From: Verrucomicrobiota bacterium
GTDB lineage: Bacteria > Verrucomicrobiota > Kiritimatiellia > JAKQHR01
NCBI GenBank assembly: GCA_029557905.1
Contig: JAKQHR010000010.1
Span: forward strand, 1-34,968
Direction: 5' to 3'
DNA length: 34,968 bases
The notes under the pieces are model-generated. The model searched no databases and was not told where the DNA came from. It saw nothing but the letters and a program-made list of their open reading frames with translations. Shown piece after piece: positions 12,484 through 23,050 of the stretch; position 1 is the stretch's first letter; each line of letters begins with the position of its first letter. Position numbers and translations under genes: made by a program.

Positions 12484-13419
12484 TTATTCCTCGAAGGCGG
12501 TGACATCATCAATGGAGGCGGAGTCCGTCAGGAGCATGACGAGGCGGTCGAGTCCGAGCGCGATGCCGCCGGAGGGCGGGATGCCGATTTCAAGGGCTCT
12601 GATAAAATCCCCATCTTCCGGATAAGCCGCCTTGTTCTCCAACTCGCGGAGCATGCGGCTGTGAGCGAAGCGCTGTTTCTGCTCGGCGGAATCGGTCAGC
12701 TCAGAATAGGCGTTCGCCAGTTCCAGCCCCCCAATGTAAAGCTCCCAGCGCTCCGCCACGCGCGGATCTTTGGCGGAAGGCCTTGAAAGCGCCGCGCGCT
12801 CAACCGGATAGTCTGTTAATACCGTCGGCACATCGCGCGGAAGCGATGGTTCAACTTTTGTCACCAAGTCCTCGTCAAAGCGGTCGGGATCAAATTTTTT
12901 CAGCGGATCCCAGCGGGCCCAGCGCAGGAAAGCCTCCTGAACGGTCAAATGCTCCCAGACCGGCACCAGTTCAATGGCGCGGCCCTGATACGTCAGCGAG
13001 GTCGTGTTCAGCACCGCGCGCGCAGCAGAAACGATCATGGCCTTGGTGTCGAGCAGGATATCGGAATAGTCGGCATGGGCGCGGTACCATTCTAGCATGG
13101 CGAATTCCGGACGGTGCCGGTCGCCCCTTTCACCGGCCCGAAAGCAGGGGCCGATCTGGAAAATCTTTTCATAACCCGCCGCAAGCATCCGCTTCATGTG
13201 AAGCTCGGGCGATGTCCGCAAAAAACAGTCGCCGGAGGGTTCGGCATCAATGTATTCCTCGGGGGCGGGCGCGCGGATACGGACTGGAGTATCCACCTCA
13301 AGGAAGCCGTGCCTGTGGAAGAAATCGCGCACAGCCCGAAGGATCGCCGCCCGCTTCTCGAGCGCCGGGCGAACCTCCTGCAGGCGGTTCAGGTCGGGGC
13401 TGTAGGGCAATGATTCCAA
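12484..13419 (-). CDS. epmA: EF-P lysyl transferase EpmA (GenX/PoxA family)
   Basis: 311 aa, close to the usual 325. EpmA is a lysyl-tRNA synthetase paralogue lacking the anticodon-binding domain; it attaches (beta-)lysine to a conserved lysine of elongation factor P. The class II synthetase core is visible: TSPELHMKRMLAAG, motif 2 FRAGERGDRHRPEFAMLEWYR (near residues 92-112), then ERWELYIGGLELANAYSELTD, and motif 3 GIALGLDRLVMLL near the C-terminus. No ATG lies near the N-terminus; the frame opens at TTG 13417-13419, 2 nt after the efp stop, so an unusual start with coupling to efp is likely. A second TTG three codons later is possible. Placement directly after efp supports the assignment. 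EpmB, which makes beta-lysine, is not in the window. Confidence 0.93.
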   Translation of the reverse strand: MESLPYSPDLNRLQEVRPALEKRAAILRAVRDFFHRHGFLEVDTPVRIRAPAPEEYIDAEPSGDCFLRTSPELHMKRMLAAGYEKIFQIGPCFRAGERGDRHRPEFAMLEWYRAHADYSDILLDTKAMIVSAARAVLNTTSLTYQGRAIELVPVWEHLTVQEAFLRWARWDPLKKFDPDRFDEDLVTKVEPSLPRDVPTVLTDYPVERAALSRPSAKDPRVAERWELYIGGLELANAYSELTDSAEQKQRFAHSRMLRELENKAAYPEDGDFIRALEIGIPPSGGIALGLDRLVMLLTDSASIDDVTAFEE

Positions 13420-13421
13420 TG

Positions 13422-13982
13422 TCAGCTCACGCGGCCGGCGTAGGACCCGTCGCGCGTGTCAATTTTTATGCGGTCGCCCTCATTGACAAAAAGAGGAACC
13501 TGGATTTCGTAGCCGTTGTCCAGCGTCGCCGGTTTCAAGACGTTTGTGGCCGTATCACCACGGGCCCCGGGCTCGGTGTGCGCCACCGTCTTCTCGATGA
13601 AGTTCGGGAGCATGATTTCAATGGGCCGGTCATTGTGAAACAGGATGTCCACCTCCATGTCCTCAATCAGGAAATACTTCTTGTCGCCGACCACTTCCGC
13701 GGCGATGTGGACCTGCTCATAGGTTTCGGCATCCATGAAGACATAGTGGTCGCCTTCCTGGAACGAGTAGATCATGTCCCGCTCTTCAAGGTTGCACTTG
13801 TCGATCCGGTCCACGGAGCGATAGGTTTTGTCAAATGTGCTTCCGGTGACCATGCTCTTGAGCTTGCAGCGGTAGAGGGCCTGGCCCTTGCCGGGCTTCA
13901 CGAAGTTGAACTCCGTGATCATGTAGGGCTCGCCGTCTATTTCAACCTTAAGCCCTTTTCTCAAATCGGATGCGTTGTACAT
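13422..13982 (-). CDS. efp: Translation elongation factor P
   Basis: 186 aa, normal for the family. EF-P binds between the P and E sites of the ribosome and relieves stalling at polyproline. Three beta-barrel domains span the length. The modified lysine is Lys32 in VKPGKGQA, equivalent to E. coli Lys34, and is the expected EpmA target. The C-terminus DTRDGSYAGRVS is typical. ATG 13980-13982 (MYNASDLRKG) follows AGGAGAGAAG; longer in-frame starts lack this site. An AT-rich segment (TTAATTTATATAC on the minus strand) about 20 nt further up may hold a -10 element. A 6-bp hairpin, GGCAGA/TCTGCC (14034-14049), separates it from the helicase gene, without a T-run. epmA follows 2 nt downstream. Confidence 0.97.
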   Translation of the reverse strand: MYNASDLRKGLKVEIDGEPYMITEFNFVKPGKGQALYRCKLKSMVTGSTFDKTYRSVDRIDKCNLEERDMIYSFQEGDHYVFMDAETYEQVHIAAEVVGDKKYFLIEDMEVDILFHNDRPIEIMLPNFIEKTVAHTEPGARGDTATNVLKPATLDNGYEIQVPLFVNEGDRIKIDTRDGSYAGRVS

Positions 13983-14064
13983 GGGTCTTCTCTCCTGTGC
14001 CGTATATAAATTAAGGGGCGATAATATGCCGACGGCAGAGCGGTCTGCCAAGCGGAAACTGGGG

Positions 14065-15642
<1,578 letters not shown>

Positions 15643-15769
15643 ATACCTTGCTTTTCTGAACCTTCAGGAATGCTCATTCAATCTTGAGGGAAACTGGAAA
15701 TTCGTGCGCAACGTAAGTCATCAAAGCCCCGAATGCAACAAAAAACGATCAGAATACCGGAAAACGGAG

Positions 15770-17137
15770 TCAATCTATCCTGTATCTGGCCGGGATTTTA
15801 TGACCGGCTTCGGGAGGCACGGAACGTACGATCATGTGCAGATACTCGTTTCTGCCCGGTTTCTTTTCTGTCAGGTTGACGACCTGCGGGACCCTCAATG
15901 TTTCCCCGCTCGGGGCATACCATATTTCCACAACCGGCCGGCGAATGTCTGCAGGATTGGGTGCAATTACAATTCCGACGCTGCCGTCGTCGAGGAAAAC
16001 CAGCGAGCCCGGCGGATAAATGCCGATTGCCCTGAAGAAGACTCCCAGGAGCGAAGGATGAAACAGCCCCCCGCCCTCCTTGATCATTTCCTTGAAGGCG
16101 AGTTCCGGCGCAAGTCCGCCCCGGTAGGGACGACGGCTTCGGAGAGCATCGTAAACATCGGAGATGGATACGATCATGCTGGCCAGGCAAAGTTCGGTTC
16201 CAAACACTTTGCGAGGATAGCCCCTGCCATCATAGCGAAGGTGGTGCTCAAATGAGACTGTGGGCACCAGCGGGCTCAAATCCGGTGTCTGCAGCAAAAG
16301 CTTTGCGCCGTCCAGCGGATGCTGACTGACCTTCTCGTATTCGGATTCACTCAACTTCCCCTTTTTCCGCAGGATGTCAGCGGCGAGAGCGATTTTTCCG
16401 GAGTCGTGAAGAAACCCCGCCAGACCCAGGTCGGCCAGTGCGGATTTCGGCAGTCCGAGCGCCTCGCCCTGCGCCAGCGAAAGCACGGCAACGTTGATGG
16501 AGTGAACAAATGAATATTCATCATGCTTCTTCAGGGATGTGGCGATCAGAAAGGGCGCCTTGTTGCCCAGAAAGCCTTTCATTACTTTCTGGATGAAAGT
16601 GTTCGCTGCCCGGGTATTGACAGGCAGGCCATCGTGGAGAGCCCGGCCTATGTCCCCCAGCAGCCGGGGCCCTTCCCGATAGGTTTCTTCCACAGTGCCG
16701 GCAGACAGTACGGACCCAGACGGAGAGGCTTCAAGCCCTATACCACTGATGGTGATGCTGCCTAATTCGCCGGCGGCCGTCGTCATCTCGCCCGATCGGC
16801 AGGTCAGCAGTTCGATAAAAGACCTGATGTCAGCCAGAGGGACCTCTCCCATGAAGGTCAGTTTCTCAACTTTGTGCTCCTCGAGCGCGGCGATCAGACT
16901 GGACATATGACGCGTCAGGTCATAGAGGGGTTTATTTCCAAACGCCAGTTCCCCGCCGATCACGCCGATGACGATTTCCGTGCGCCCCGCCATGGCTTCG
17001 TGCAGAGAGGCGCGTACCCTAACCGCGGCAGCCTCAGTCAGCGCGTGTTTCGGTCCGTAAAATCGGCTGTCCTGAATGGCTGCCTGCAGATCAAGAAGAA
17101 ACCCTTCAACCCCCCGGCTTTTTTGTTCAGCTTTCAT
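15770..17137 (-). CDS. HD-GYP cyclic-di-GMP phosphodiesterase with N-terminal partner domain
   Basis: 455 aa. ATG 17135-17137 (MKAEQKSRG) overlaps the upstream stop as ATGA and has AAGGAGGG about 11 nt before it. Residues about 10-115 form a domain also found at the start of the upstream HEAT-like protein. The HD-GYP domain occupies about 195-375, with HDEYSFVHSINV, LHDSGKI, the QHPLDGA histidine, FEHHLRYDGRGYP and SDVYDAL. All metal-binding histidines and aspartates and the GYP loop are present, so hydrolysis of cyclic-di-GMP is expected from the family. A C-terminal domain of about 80 residues (GSLVFLDDGSVGIV onward) resembles the short beta domain after many HD-GYP modules. No transmembrane segment is seen. 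Context suggests control of secretion or surface behaviour, an inference. Confidence 0.9.
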   Translation of the reverse strand: MKAEQKSRGVEGFLLDLQAAIQDSRFYGPKHALTEAAAVRVRASLHEAMAGRTEIVIGVIGGELAFGNKPLYDLTRHMSSLIAALEEHKVEKLTFMGEVPLADIRSFIELLTCRSGEMTTAAGELGSITISGIGLEASPSGSVLSAGTVEETYREGPRLLGDIGRALHDGLPVNTRAANTFIQKVMKGFLGNKAPFLIATSLKKHDEYSFVHSINVAVLSLAQGEALGLPKSALADLGLAGFLHDSGKIALAADILRKKGKLSESEYEKVSQHPLDGAKLLLQTPDLSPLVPTVSFEHHLRYDGRGYPRKVFGTELCLASMIVSISDVYDALRSRRPYRGGLAPELAFKEMIKEGGGLFHPSLLGVFFRAIGIYPPGSLVFLDDGSVGIVIAPNPADIRRPVVEIWYAPSGETLRVPQVVNLTEKKPGRNEYLHMIVRSVPPEAGHKIPARYRID

Positions 17138-19167
17138 GCCGCCGGCCCCCTCCTTGCGCCCGTCAGCGGCATAACCCGCCGGCATGCGCGCTGAACATTC
17201 CGGTTCCCTTCCTGAATGGTTTTCTGAAGAACAGCGGCCGCTGCGGAAGTATGGATCCGGCAGAGGCTTTCCACAACCGCCTCAACAATGCCGAGACGGC
17301 CGGGCATGGGCAGTGTGTGATGCTTGAGCAGGCCGGAAAGAAACGGAACTGATGCCGCAATCTTTCCCTGGCCGCAGATATCGATCAGTTCCAGCAGAAT
17401 TCGATGTGAAAATACTCCCCCCCGAAGAAACCTGAAAAGACGGCCGATTACAGTCTGGTCACCGCTTCCCGCCAGCACGCACAGATAAACCCTTCGAACT
17501 GCCGGATCTTTCTCGCGAACAGCCTTCTTAGCAAGATCAGCCGCCTGTTCGTCGGAGAGTTTCATGGCGGCCAGAGCCGCGCATATTTCGTTTCCGGCCG
17601 GACCGCGCTCGCGGTTGATCGCGAGATTCAGAAGCGCCTTCCCGCCATCCGCATAAGTTTCGGACAGCAAGTGCGCAATCTCCTCAATCTGCGATGGAGA
17701 AGAGCCGGGAATCAGTGCCGCGAGGGCTTCCGACCCCGCAAGGGGCCCAAGGCGATACAGGCTTGAAACGGCTTCCCGGGCGATGGCCGGGTCGACTCCG
17801 GGACATGTCTTCTCCCAGAAAACCTTCAGCGCATCGCGTGTCATTTCGGGCCGCGTATTTTTGCTGCAGCGGGGAAGTTCATCCAGCAGCCGTCCGCTGA
17901 ACTCTCTGAAGGTGCGGGGATTCTCCTCAAACCAGAGGATGTTTAAAAGCAGCCGGACCTTTTCATCCTGAGCGCGGTTCTTTTCGCACATCAGCTGAAA
18001 GTTTGCGACAAGGGCGGCAACGGCCGCATCAGTCTGAATTGTCTGCCGCTCCTTCTCCGCCAGCGTATTCATCGTAAGCTGATAGACCTGCGACATGAAT
18101 TCGTTTCTGGCGGCTGTCTTGAGCGCATCTTCCAGCGCTCCCTGAACTGTGGCCAGACGATCATGATCCAGGCCGGACAGTTTGCCTGCAACGGATTGAG
18201 CCAGATCCGGCGACGCACCCGCCCTGTCCGACAATCGCAGAAACAGGCTCATCAGGCTGCTGTCCACCTTCCCCTCGCGCGTGATGTGCGACGATATCAT
18301 TTCAGACAGCGCCGCGTCAGGAACCGCCGGCAGCGCGGCCTTCTGGAGATCATCCACTCCCTCTTCTGCGGCTTGTTCAGAGAACAGGGCGTCGAGGGCC
18401 TCCGGATTCAGCCCCGCGAGAACGGTCGAAAGGTGCCTAAGGGTCCTGGCGGCTTTTTCGGGGGGCAAGTCTTTGCAGAACCGGACCACCCTGCCCATCA
18501 CGCGCCAGAGATTTTTTGCCGCCTCCCCCCGGTGACCGCCGGGGGATGTGAATATCTCATTGATCGCAGCCGAGAACTTCCTCCCGCCGGCAAGAGCAGC
18601 GCATATTTCTTCGATCACGGCGGCGGAAGGAAATCCTGCCCTCGCCCTCTTGTCTGCATCGCAGAGAAGCTGAACAATATCTATATCGCGGCCCCCTCCT
18701 GCCGCATCCACGCTCCGCGTCAAAAGAGTTGAATAATCTATCTGCTTTGCGGAAAGATGCGGACAGCGCCTGAGTCTGGACGAAACGCCGCCGGACCGGG
18801 CAATGATCTCGGGCGGGTCCTTGATGGCCGCCAGCAGCGACGACACCTCGGACGCCACGACGCCCGGACGTATTGTCAGGGCCAGCAGCCCCCTCTGATG
18901 AAAATGCCTCGCCAGGCCGGCGAGAACCGGATTCCCTTCCTTGAAAGGCTTCCCTCCAACCAGAACAGCGCTCCGCGTAAACGCCATGTCCAGCTTCCCT
19001 TCGGAACCCAGCCATCCGTCGAGAGCTGCTTTGAGAGACTTGAGCGAATCCGCAAGCATGGGATGCCCTGCCGGATACATCGCACTGTTCCGGATGGCGG
19101 TATTGATGAACCGCACCAGTTCCATGAATGCCGCAGTCTTGTCGCTGCCTGAATTCTCCTCGACCAT
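17134..19167 (-). CDS. HEAT-like repeat protein sharing a domain with the HD-GYP protein
   Basis: 677 aa, soluble, helix-rich. I start at ATG 19165-19167 (MVEENSGSDK), with GGGGAG close upstream; a TTG at 19191 is in frame but has no clear site. Residues about 15-115 (AIRNSAMYPAGHPMLADSLKSL onward) match in pattern the HD-GYP N-terminus (AIQDSRFYGPKHALTEAAAV onward). The middle is alpha-helical with no motif I recognise. From about 480 to the end, repeats such as AALAAMKLSDEQAADLAKKAV and VRRVYLCVLAGSGDQTVIGRLF look like HEAT-type paired helices, which act as protein-binding scaffolds. Its ATGA overlap with the HD-GYP gene implies coupled translation and perhaps complex formation. It is not an enzyme by any visible motif; function unknown. 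Confidence 0.7.
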   Translation of the reverse strand: MVEENSGSDKTAAFMELVRFINTAIRNSAMYPAGHPMLADSLKSLKAALDGWLGSEGKLDMAFTRSAVLVGGKPFKEGNPVLAGLARHFHQRGLLALTIRPGVVASEVSSLLAAIKDPPEIIARSGGVSSRLRRCPHLSAKQIDYSTLLTRSVDAAGGGRDIDIVQLLCDADKRARAGFPSAAVIEEICAALAGGRKFSAAINEIFTSPGGHRGEAAKNLWRVMGRVVRFCKDLPPEKAARTLRHLSTVLAGLNPEALDALFSEQAAEEGVDDLQKAALPAVPDAALSEMISSHITREGKVDSSLMSLFLRLSDRAGASPDLAQSVAGKLSGLDHDRLATVQGALEDALKTAARNEFMSQVYQLTMNTLAEKERQTIQTDAAVAALVANFQLMCEKNRAQDEKVRLLLNILWFEENPRTFREFSGRLLDELPRCSKNTRPEMTRDALKVFWEKTCPGVDPAIAREAVSSLYRLGPLAGSEALAALIPGSSPSQIEEIAHLLSETYADGGKALLNLAINRERGPAGNEICAALAAMKLSDEQAADLAKKAVREKDPAVRRVYLCVLAGSGDQTVIGRLFRFLRGGVFSHRILLELIDICGQGKIAASVPFLSGLLKHHTLPMPGRLGIVEAVVESLCRIHTSAAAAVLQKTIQEGNRNVQRACRRVMPLTGARRGPAA

Positions 19168-19267
19168 GGCTCCCCGCACCTTGTGCCCCAAACAAGTCCC
19201 CTCTATGCAGAAAGCTTACCACTCAGGCGCCTGATGCTCCAGACAAAATTCCGGGATTTAAAGAGCT

Positions 19268-20410
19268 TCAGTCCGGCCTTGCGGCGGCCATTTTCCTGCG
19301 GATCAGCAGAGCCAGCCCGACGGTCAGCGCGAGCAGCGCAACACCAAGAAGGGGGCGGTAGAATATCCATGCGGCGGCAATGGTCACAGAGGAAAGCGCC
19401 AGTGACAGCAGGAGGGCAATGAGACCTGTTCCGGCCCCGATAATGCTTCCGAGAACGGGGACCACATCCCCCAGCACGGAAAGGAGCTTGAAGACCATGC
19501 TGAACCCGAGCAGCATCATAAGAAATCCGCCGGCGCGCAGGGCCCAGGTGAGCATTTTGTTATGCCGCTGCGCCGTCAGGAACATCTCGTCCGCGCTGAC
19601 TTCCCCGATCTGGAGAAGCTGAATCGTTCCCCCGTTTTTGGTGACATAGGGCTCAAACGACACCCCCTGCTGGCCGGAAACCAGGCTGATCACCTGAGGC
19701 TCCACAGCGGAAAACGCAACCCGAAGGTCTCCGATCTGCGGAGCGGCCGGATCGGCCCCAATATAGAATCCTCCGGGCTGGCGGCGGATCGCTGCGGAAT
19801 CTGCCGGGCCCTCACCCTCCGCCGGATTGACCGCAGAATAGGCCCTGATCTTCGCAATCAGCGATGTGCTTAAAGAAAACGCCCCGACTGTCACACTTTG
19901 AGCGACCAGTTCATATGTCTGGTATGTCATCGCCCCGGGATTGTCATGACCGGACTGCCGGAACTTCCCGGAATCGATCAGCGATTCGCTCCAGACCTTC
20001 TTGTAGGTGTATGTCGTGACGGTCTCTGTTCCGCCGCCCATTTTCTTCTTTGTGCGGCTTTCGGCGTCTTCATCCCACTGATACATTTCCACGCTGCGAC
20101 GGAGCTTTATGGCTTTGCGGGAAACACCGAAAACGGGATCGGTCAGCATCTCTTCTGTCTGCGCCAGGCCGGTCATATGAACCAGCTTTCCTGAATTGTT
20201 CTGATCCACCGAATCACAGGACACGGAAATGACCGCTCCGGCGCCCTCCTGAAGCGTTTTATAACGTTTGACAGCCCGGCCCTCGTTCCAGAAAAGGAGC
20301 GGGAATGCGACAATAATCAGCAGCAGTCCCCCCAGGATGCCCTTTACGGCTCCGCCAAGGCGGCTGAACCAGGACTGTTTGGAAACTTCAGTATAGGTGT
20401 CCGCGCACAT
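19268..20410 (-). CDS. TMEM43-family membrane protein
   Basis: 380 aa. ATG 20408-20410 (MCADTYTEV) follows a strong GAAGGAGG six nt upstream; a TTG two codons earlier sits inside the spacing. A transmembrane helix lies at about 22-42 (GGLLLIIVAFPLLFWNEGRAV), whose LFWNEGRAV is characteristic of the TMEM43/LUMA family. A large extracytoplasmic region follows (about 45-290), with SGKLVHMTG and RRSVEMYQWDE, another typical trait. Three to four hydrophobic helices close the protein (about 290-372). The biochemical role of bacterial members is not established. It lies 30 nt downstream of gspD, so it is probably the next gene of the secretion operon; a 100-nt gap separates it from the HEAT-like gene, containing a perfect palindrome TCAGGCGCCTGA (19223-19234). 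Confidence 0.82.
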   Translation of the reverse strand: MCADTYTEVSKQSWFSRLGGAVKGILGGLLLIIVAFPLLFWNEGRAVKRYKTLQEGAGAVISVSCDSVDQNNSGKLVHMTGLAQTEEMLTDPVFGVSRKAIKLRRSVEMYQWDEDAESRTKKKMGGGTETVTTYTYKKVWSESLIDSGKFRQSGHDNPGAMTYQTYELVAQSVTVGAFSLSTSLIAKIRAYSAVNPAEGEGPADSAAIRRQPGGFYIGADPAAPQIGDLRVAFSAVEPQVISLVSGQQGVSFEPYVTKNGGTIQLLQIGEVSADEMFLTAQRHNKMLTWALRAGGFLMMLLGFSMVFKLLSVLGDVVPVLGSIIGAGTGLIALLLSLALSSVTIAAAWIFYRPLLGVALLALTVGLALLIRRKMAAARPD

Positions 20411-20440
20411 TTTCAACCTCCTTCAGACAACGGGCCGGGG

Positions 20441-23050
20441 TTACTCCGCCGGCGGCGGGGTTTCTTCCGGCATTTCTTCAGACGGCTCTTCGGGGGCCGG
20501 CGCTGCGCCTTCCTCCTCATCCGGATCCGGGATATCGAACATCACCATGCCGTCGGCGATCATCGTCTCATTCTCTTCCATCTCTTCTGGAATCTGTGCG
20601 GCGGGATTTTCCTCCGCAGGCGGCGCGGTTTCCGTTTCGCCAGAATCGCCGGCCTCGCTGACCGGAACCACCTCGATCACATCAGCAGGTTTGGCCCGGC
20701 TGGTGTCCAGCCCTTCGCGGCGGATTTCCTCCTTGCGCCGCTCAATCATGGCCTTCAGGTCGGCGGCATTCTTCTCGGCCTGGAGAACAGCCTCGCGGTC
20801 TTTCGGATCGGGAGTGGCCAGCGGGCTCCGCGACCAGTTTTTCGGCCAGGGCGTCTTGCTCGCGCGCGATGCGCGGTGAAGCCGGTCGCTCTCCTCCAGG
20901 GCGTCCTCCGGCGTCAGCAGCACATACGGCGTGATCAGCACAATGAGTTCTGAACGCGTGTCCGAACGGCTGTCCGCGCGGAAGAAAGTGCCCAGCAGCG
21001 GGATGTCGCCCAGCACCGGCACCTTGGAGCGCCCCTTGCTTTTGCGTGTATTGACCAGGCCGCCCAGGATGATGGTCGAGCGGTCGTTGACGGCAATCTC
21101 TGCCGTCAGCTCGCGCTTGCTGATCACCGGCACCTCGTTGCCGTCAATCTGCACGGGATCCAGCAGGTTGTCCGCCGTCTGCGTGATTTCCATCACGACA
21201 AACCCCTTCGGATTGATGTGCGGAGTGACCGTCAGCTCAAGTCCGATGTTTTTGTATTCATACTGTGACGTCTGCGCGCCCTCGGTGCTGGTGGTGGTCG
21301 CGGTCACAATCGGCCGCTCCTCGCCGGCAATAATCTTGGCCTCGGTATTGTCGGTGGTCAGGATCACCGGTGTGGAGAGCACACGGGCGTCTGACGATCC
21401 GGCCGCCATGCGGATGATCGCGTCCACATTCAGATCGAAGAGCGTCAGGTAATAGCTCAGCGAACCCCCGGTCAGTGCAACGCTGTCGCGCTGAATCCGG
21501 CTGCCGTCCTTGAACGAATTGACCTCGCGGTCCGTTGTCGCCCAGCCTCCGCCGAAGGACATCACCGGCTCGGTCACCCGGATTCCGCCGCGAGGCCCCT
21601 GCCTGTTCTCGTTCACCACCGTCATGGACTTCTGGAGCCAGTCCACGCCGTAGGTGAGGTTTTCACTGAGACTGACCTCCAGAATGACAGTTTCGATGAT
21701 GACCTGAGCGAGCATGACATCCAGCTCGGAAATGATGTCCTCCAGCGCGGCGATATCCGCACGACGGCCCATCAGGAGAAGCGAGTTGGTTCGCTTGTCG
21801 GCAAGGATCTTTGTGTCCGGCGAGAGCTGACCGATCTTGGCCTTCTCTTCGGCGGACACCGCGGCCGCGCGGGCCTGCGCGCGCTGGATCGCGTAGTCGC
21901 GGAGCGTCTGGCCCTGGGCCGCGCCCGGCTGGCCGGCTGCGGCCGTGCCGCCCGCGGTCGCGCTCTCCTCGGCCTTGGCCACGCCGATAAACTCATTCAG
22001 GGTTCCGGATATCTCCTCGGCCTCGGCATATTCCAGTTTGACCACCTTCACGGTGATCTCGGGATCGGTCGGCACATCCAGAATGGCCACGATCTCATCG
22101 AAGAACTTGAAGTTCACCGGGTCGGAAATGATGATCATGATGTTGGTCCGCTCATCGGAAATGATCTTTACACGGCCCTGCGCGATGCCGCGCTCGGCAA
22201 GCGCGCGGGTGACATCGGCGGCGGTGGCTCCGGCTTCCTCCGCAGGCGAGCGCGCACGGATCACTCCGGGCGGGGCAGCGCGCGTAGGCACGGATTTTGC
22301 AGCAGCGGCCTCTCCTCCCTGGGTTTCCTGCGACGTCTGAATGATTTCATTCAGCTTCGATGCAATATCCGAGGCCTTTGCGTGCTGAATGGTATAAATG
22401 CGGTGCTGGATCTTCAGCTCGATGGGCAGATCAATAAGCTTCAGCACTTCCTGGATGCGAAGCAGGTTCGCGGAAGTGTCCGTGATCAGAATGGAATTGA
22501 TCTGCTCCATGGTCTGCATCTTCCCGTAGCCGTGCAGAATGCTCTGCAGCAGCGGCTGGGCCTCCGCGGGGGGAATATGCTGCAGGCGGATCAGGCGCGT
22601 AATCAGTTTGTCCGTGTCCGCGAACTCCTCGTCATTCTCCGCCACGCCCAGCGGCATGCCCTCGGTCCGGGCGTTGGCGGTGGCCACCACGCGGAAGAAC
22701 TTGTCCCCCATGGGCACGAGGGTGATGTTGTGCATGGAAAGCACGCTGTCGAGCGCCACAAGGGCCTCGTCCACGGTCAGCTCGGTGAAGCTCCGAAGCG
22801 TGATGGTCACCTTGGGAACGGAAGGCGACTTGATCAGGGTGCGGCCGGTCCACTCGCTGTAGTCGTCCAGGACCATGTCCAGCGGCGAATCCTTGTAGTT
22901 GAGCGTGATTTTCTTGGACGAACGGGCGGGCGCCGAGGGGCGGACATCCAGCGTCTGGGCGGGGGCAGAAAGACTTCCGGCCAGCAGAAGGAATATCATC
23001 CAGGAAAGCCCGCCGCGGGCCCACCGTTTATGCATTTTATAGAGCATCAT
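20441..23050 (-). CDS. gspD: Type II secretion outer-membrane secretin GspD
   Basis: 869 aa. GspD multimers form the outer-membrane channel. A signal peptide ends near SAPAQ (residue 32). N-domains follow: residues about 45-120 (ITLNYKDSPLDMVLDDYSEW onward) as N0 and three KH-like ring domains (for example RLIRLQHIPPAEAQPLLQSIL; IYTIQHAKASDIASKLNEI; VVKLEYAEAEEISGTLNEF), with Ala/Gly-rich inserts in two of them. The secretin core starts near 450 (QVIIETVILEVSL) and ends near 710 (SELIVLITPYVL), including VPVLGDIPLLGTFF. After it comes an unusual tail of about 155 residues rich in Pro and Glu (ENPAAQIPEEMEENE). The ATG at 23050 overlaps the gspM-like stop as ATGA and has GAAGG three nt upstream. 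No GspC or pilotin gene is adjacent. Confidence 0.95.
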   Translation of the reverse strand: MMLYKMHKRWARGGLSWMIFLLLAGSLSAPAQTLDVRPSAPARSSKKITLNYKDSPLDMVLDDYSEWTGRTLIKSPSVPKVTITLRSFTELTVDEALVALDSVLSMHNITLVPMGDKFFRVVATANARTEGMPLGVAENDEEFADTDKLITRLIRLQHIPPAEAQPLLQSILHGYGKMQTMEQINSILITDTSANLLRIQEVLKLIDLPIELKIQHRIYTIQHAKASDIASKLNEIIQTSQETQGGEAAAAKSVPTRAAPPGVIRARSPAEEAGATAADVTRALAERGIAQGRVKIISDERTNIMIIISDPVNFKFFDEIVAILDVPTDPEITVKVVKLEYAEAEEISGTLNEFIGVAKAEESATAGGTAAAGQPGAAQGQTLRDYAIQRAQARAAAVSAEEKAKIGQLSPDTKILADKRTNSLLLMGRRADIAALEDIISELDVMLAQVIIETVILEVSLSENLTYGVDWLQKSMTVVNENRQGPRGGIRVTEPVMSFGGGWATTDREVNSFKDGSRIQRDSVALTGGSLSYYLTLFDLNVDAIIRMAAGSSDARVLSTPVILTTDNTEAKIIAGEERPIVTATTTSTEGAQTSQYEYKNIGLELTVTPHINPKGFVVMEITQTADNLLDPVQIDGNEVPVISKRELTAEIAVNDRSTIILGGLVNTRKSKGRSKVPVLGDIPLLGTFFRADSRSDTRSELIVLITPYVLLTPEDALEESDRLHRASRASKTPWPKNWSRSPLATPDPKDREAVLQAEKNAADLKAMIERRKEEIRREGLDTSRAKPADVIEVVPVSEAGDSGETETAPPAEENPAAQIPEEMEENETMIADGMVMFDIPDPDEEEGAAPAPEEPSEEMPEETPPPAE

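Noticed and set aside
14034-14049. Terminator between the helicase gene and efp (GGCAGA/TCTGCC)
   Set aside because: Short 6-bp stem and no T-run on the minus strand; kept only as a remark in the efp entry.
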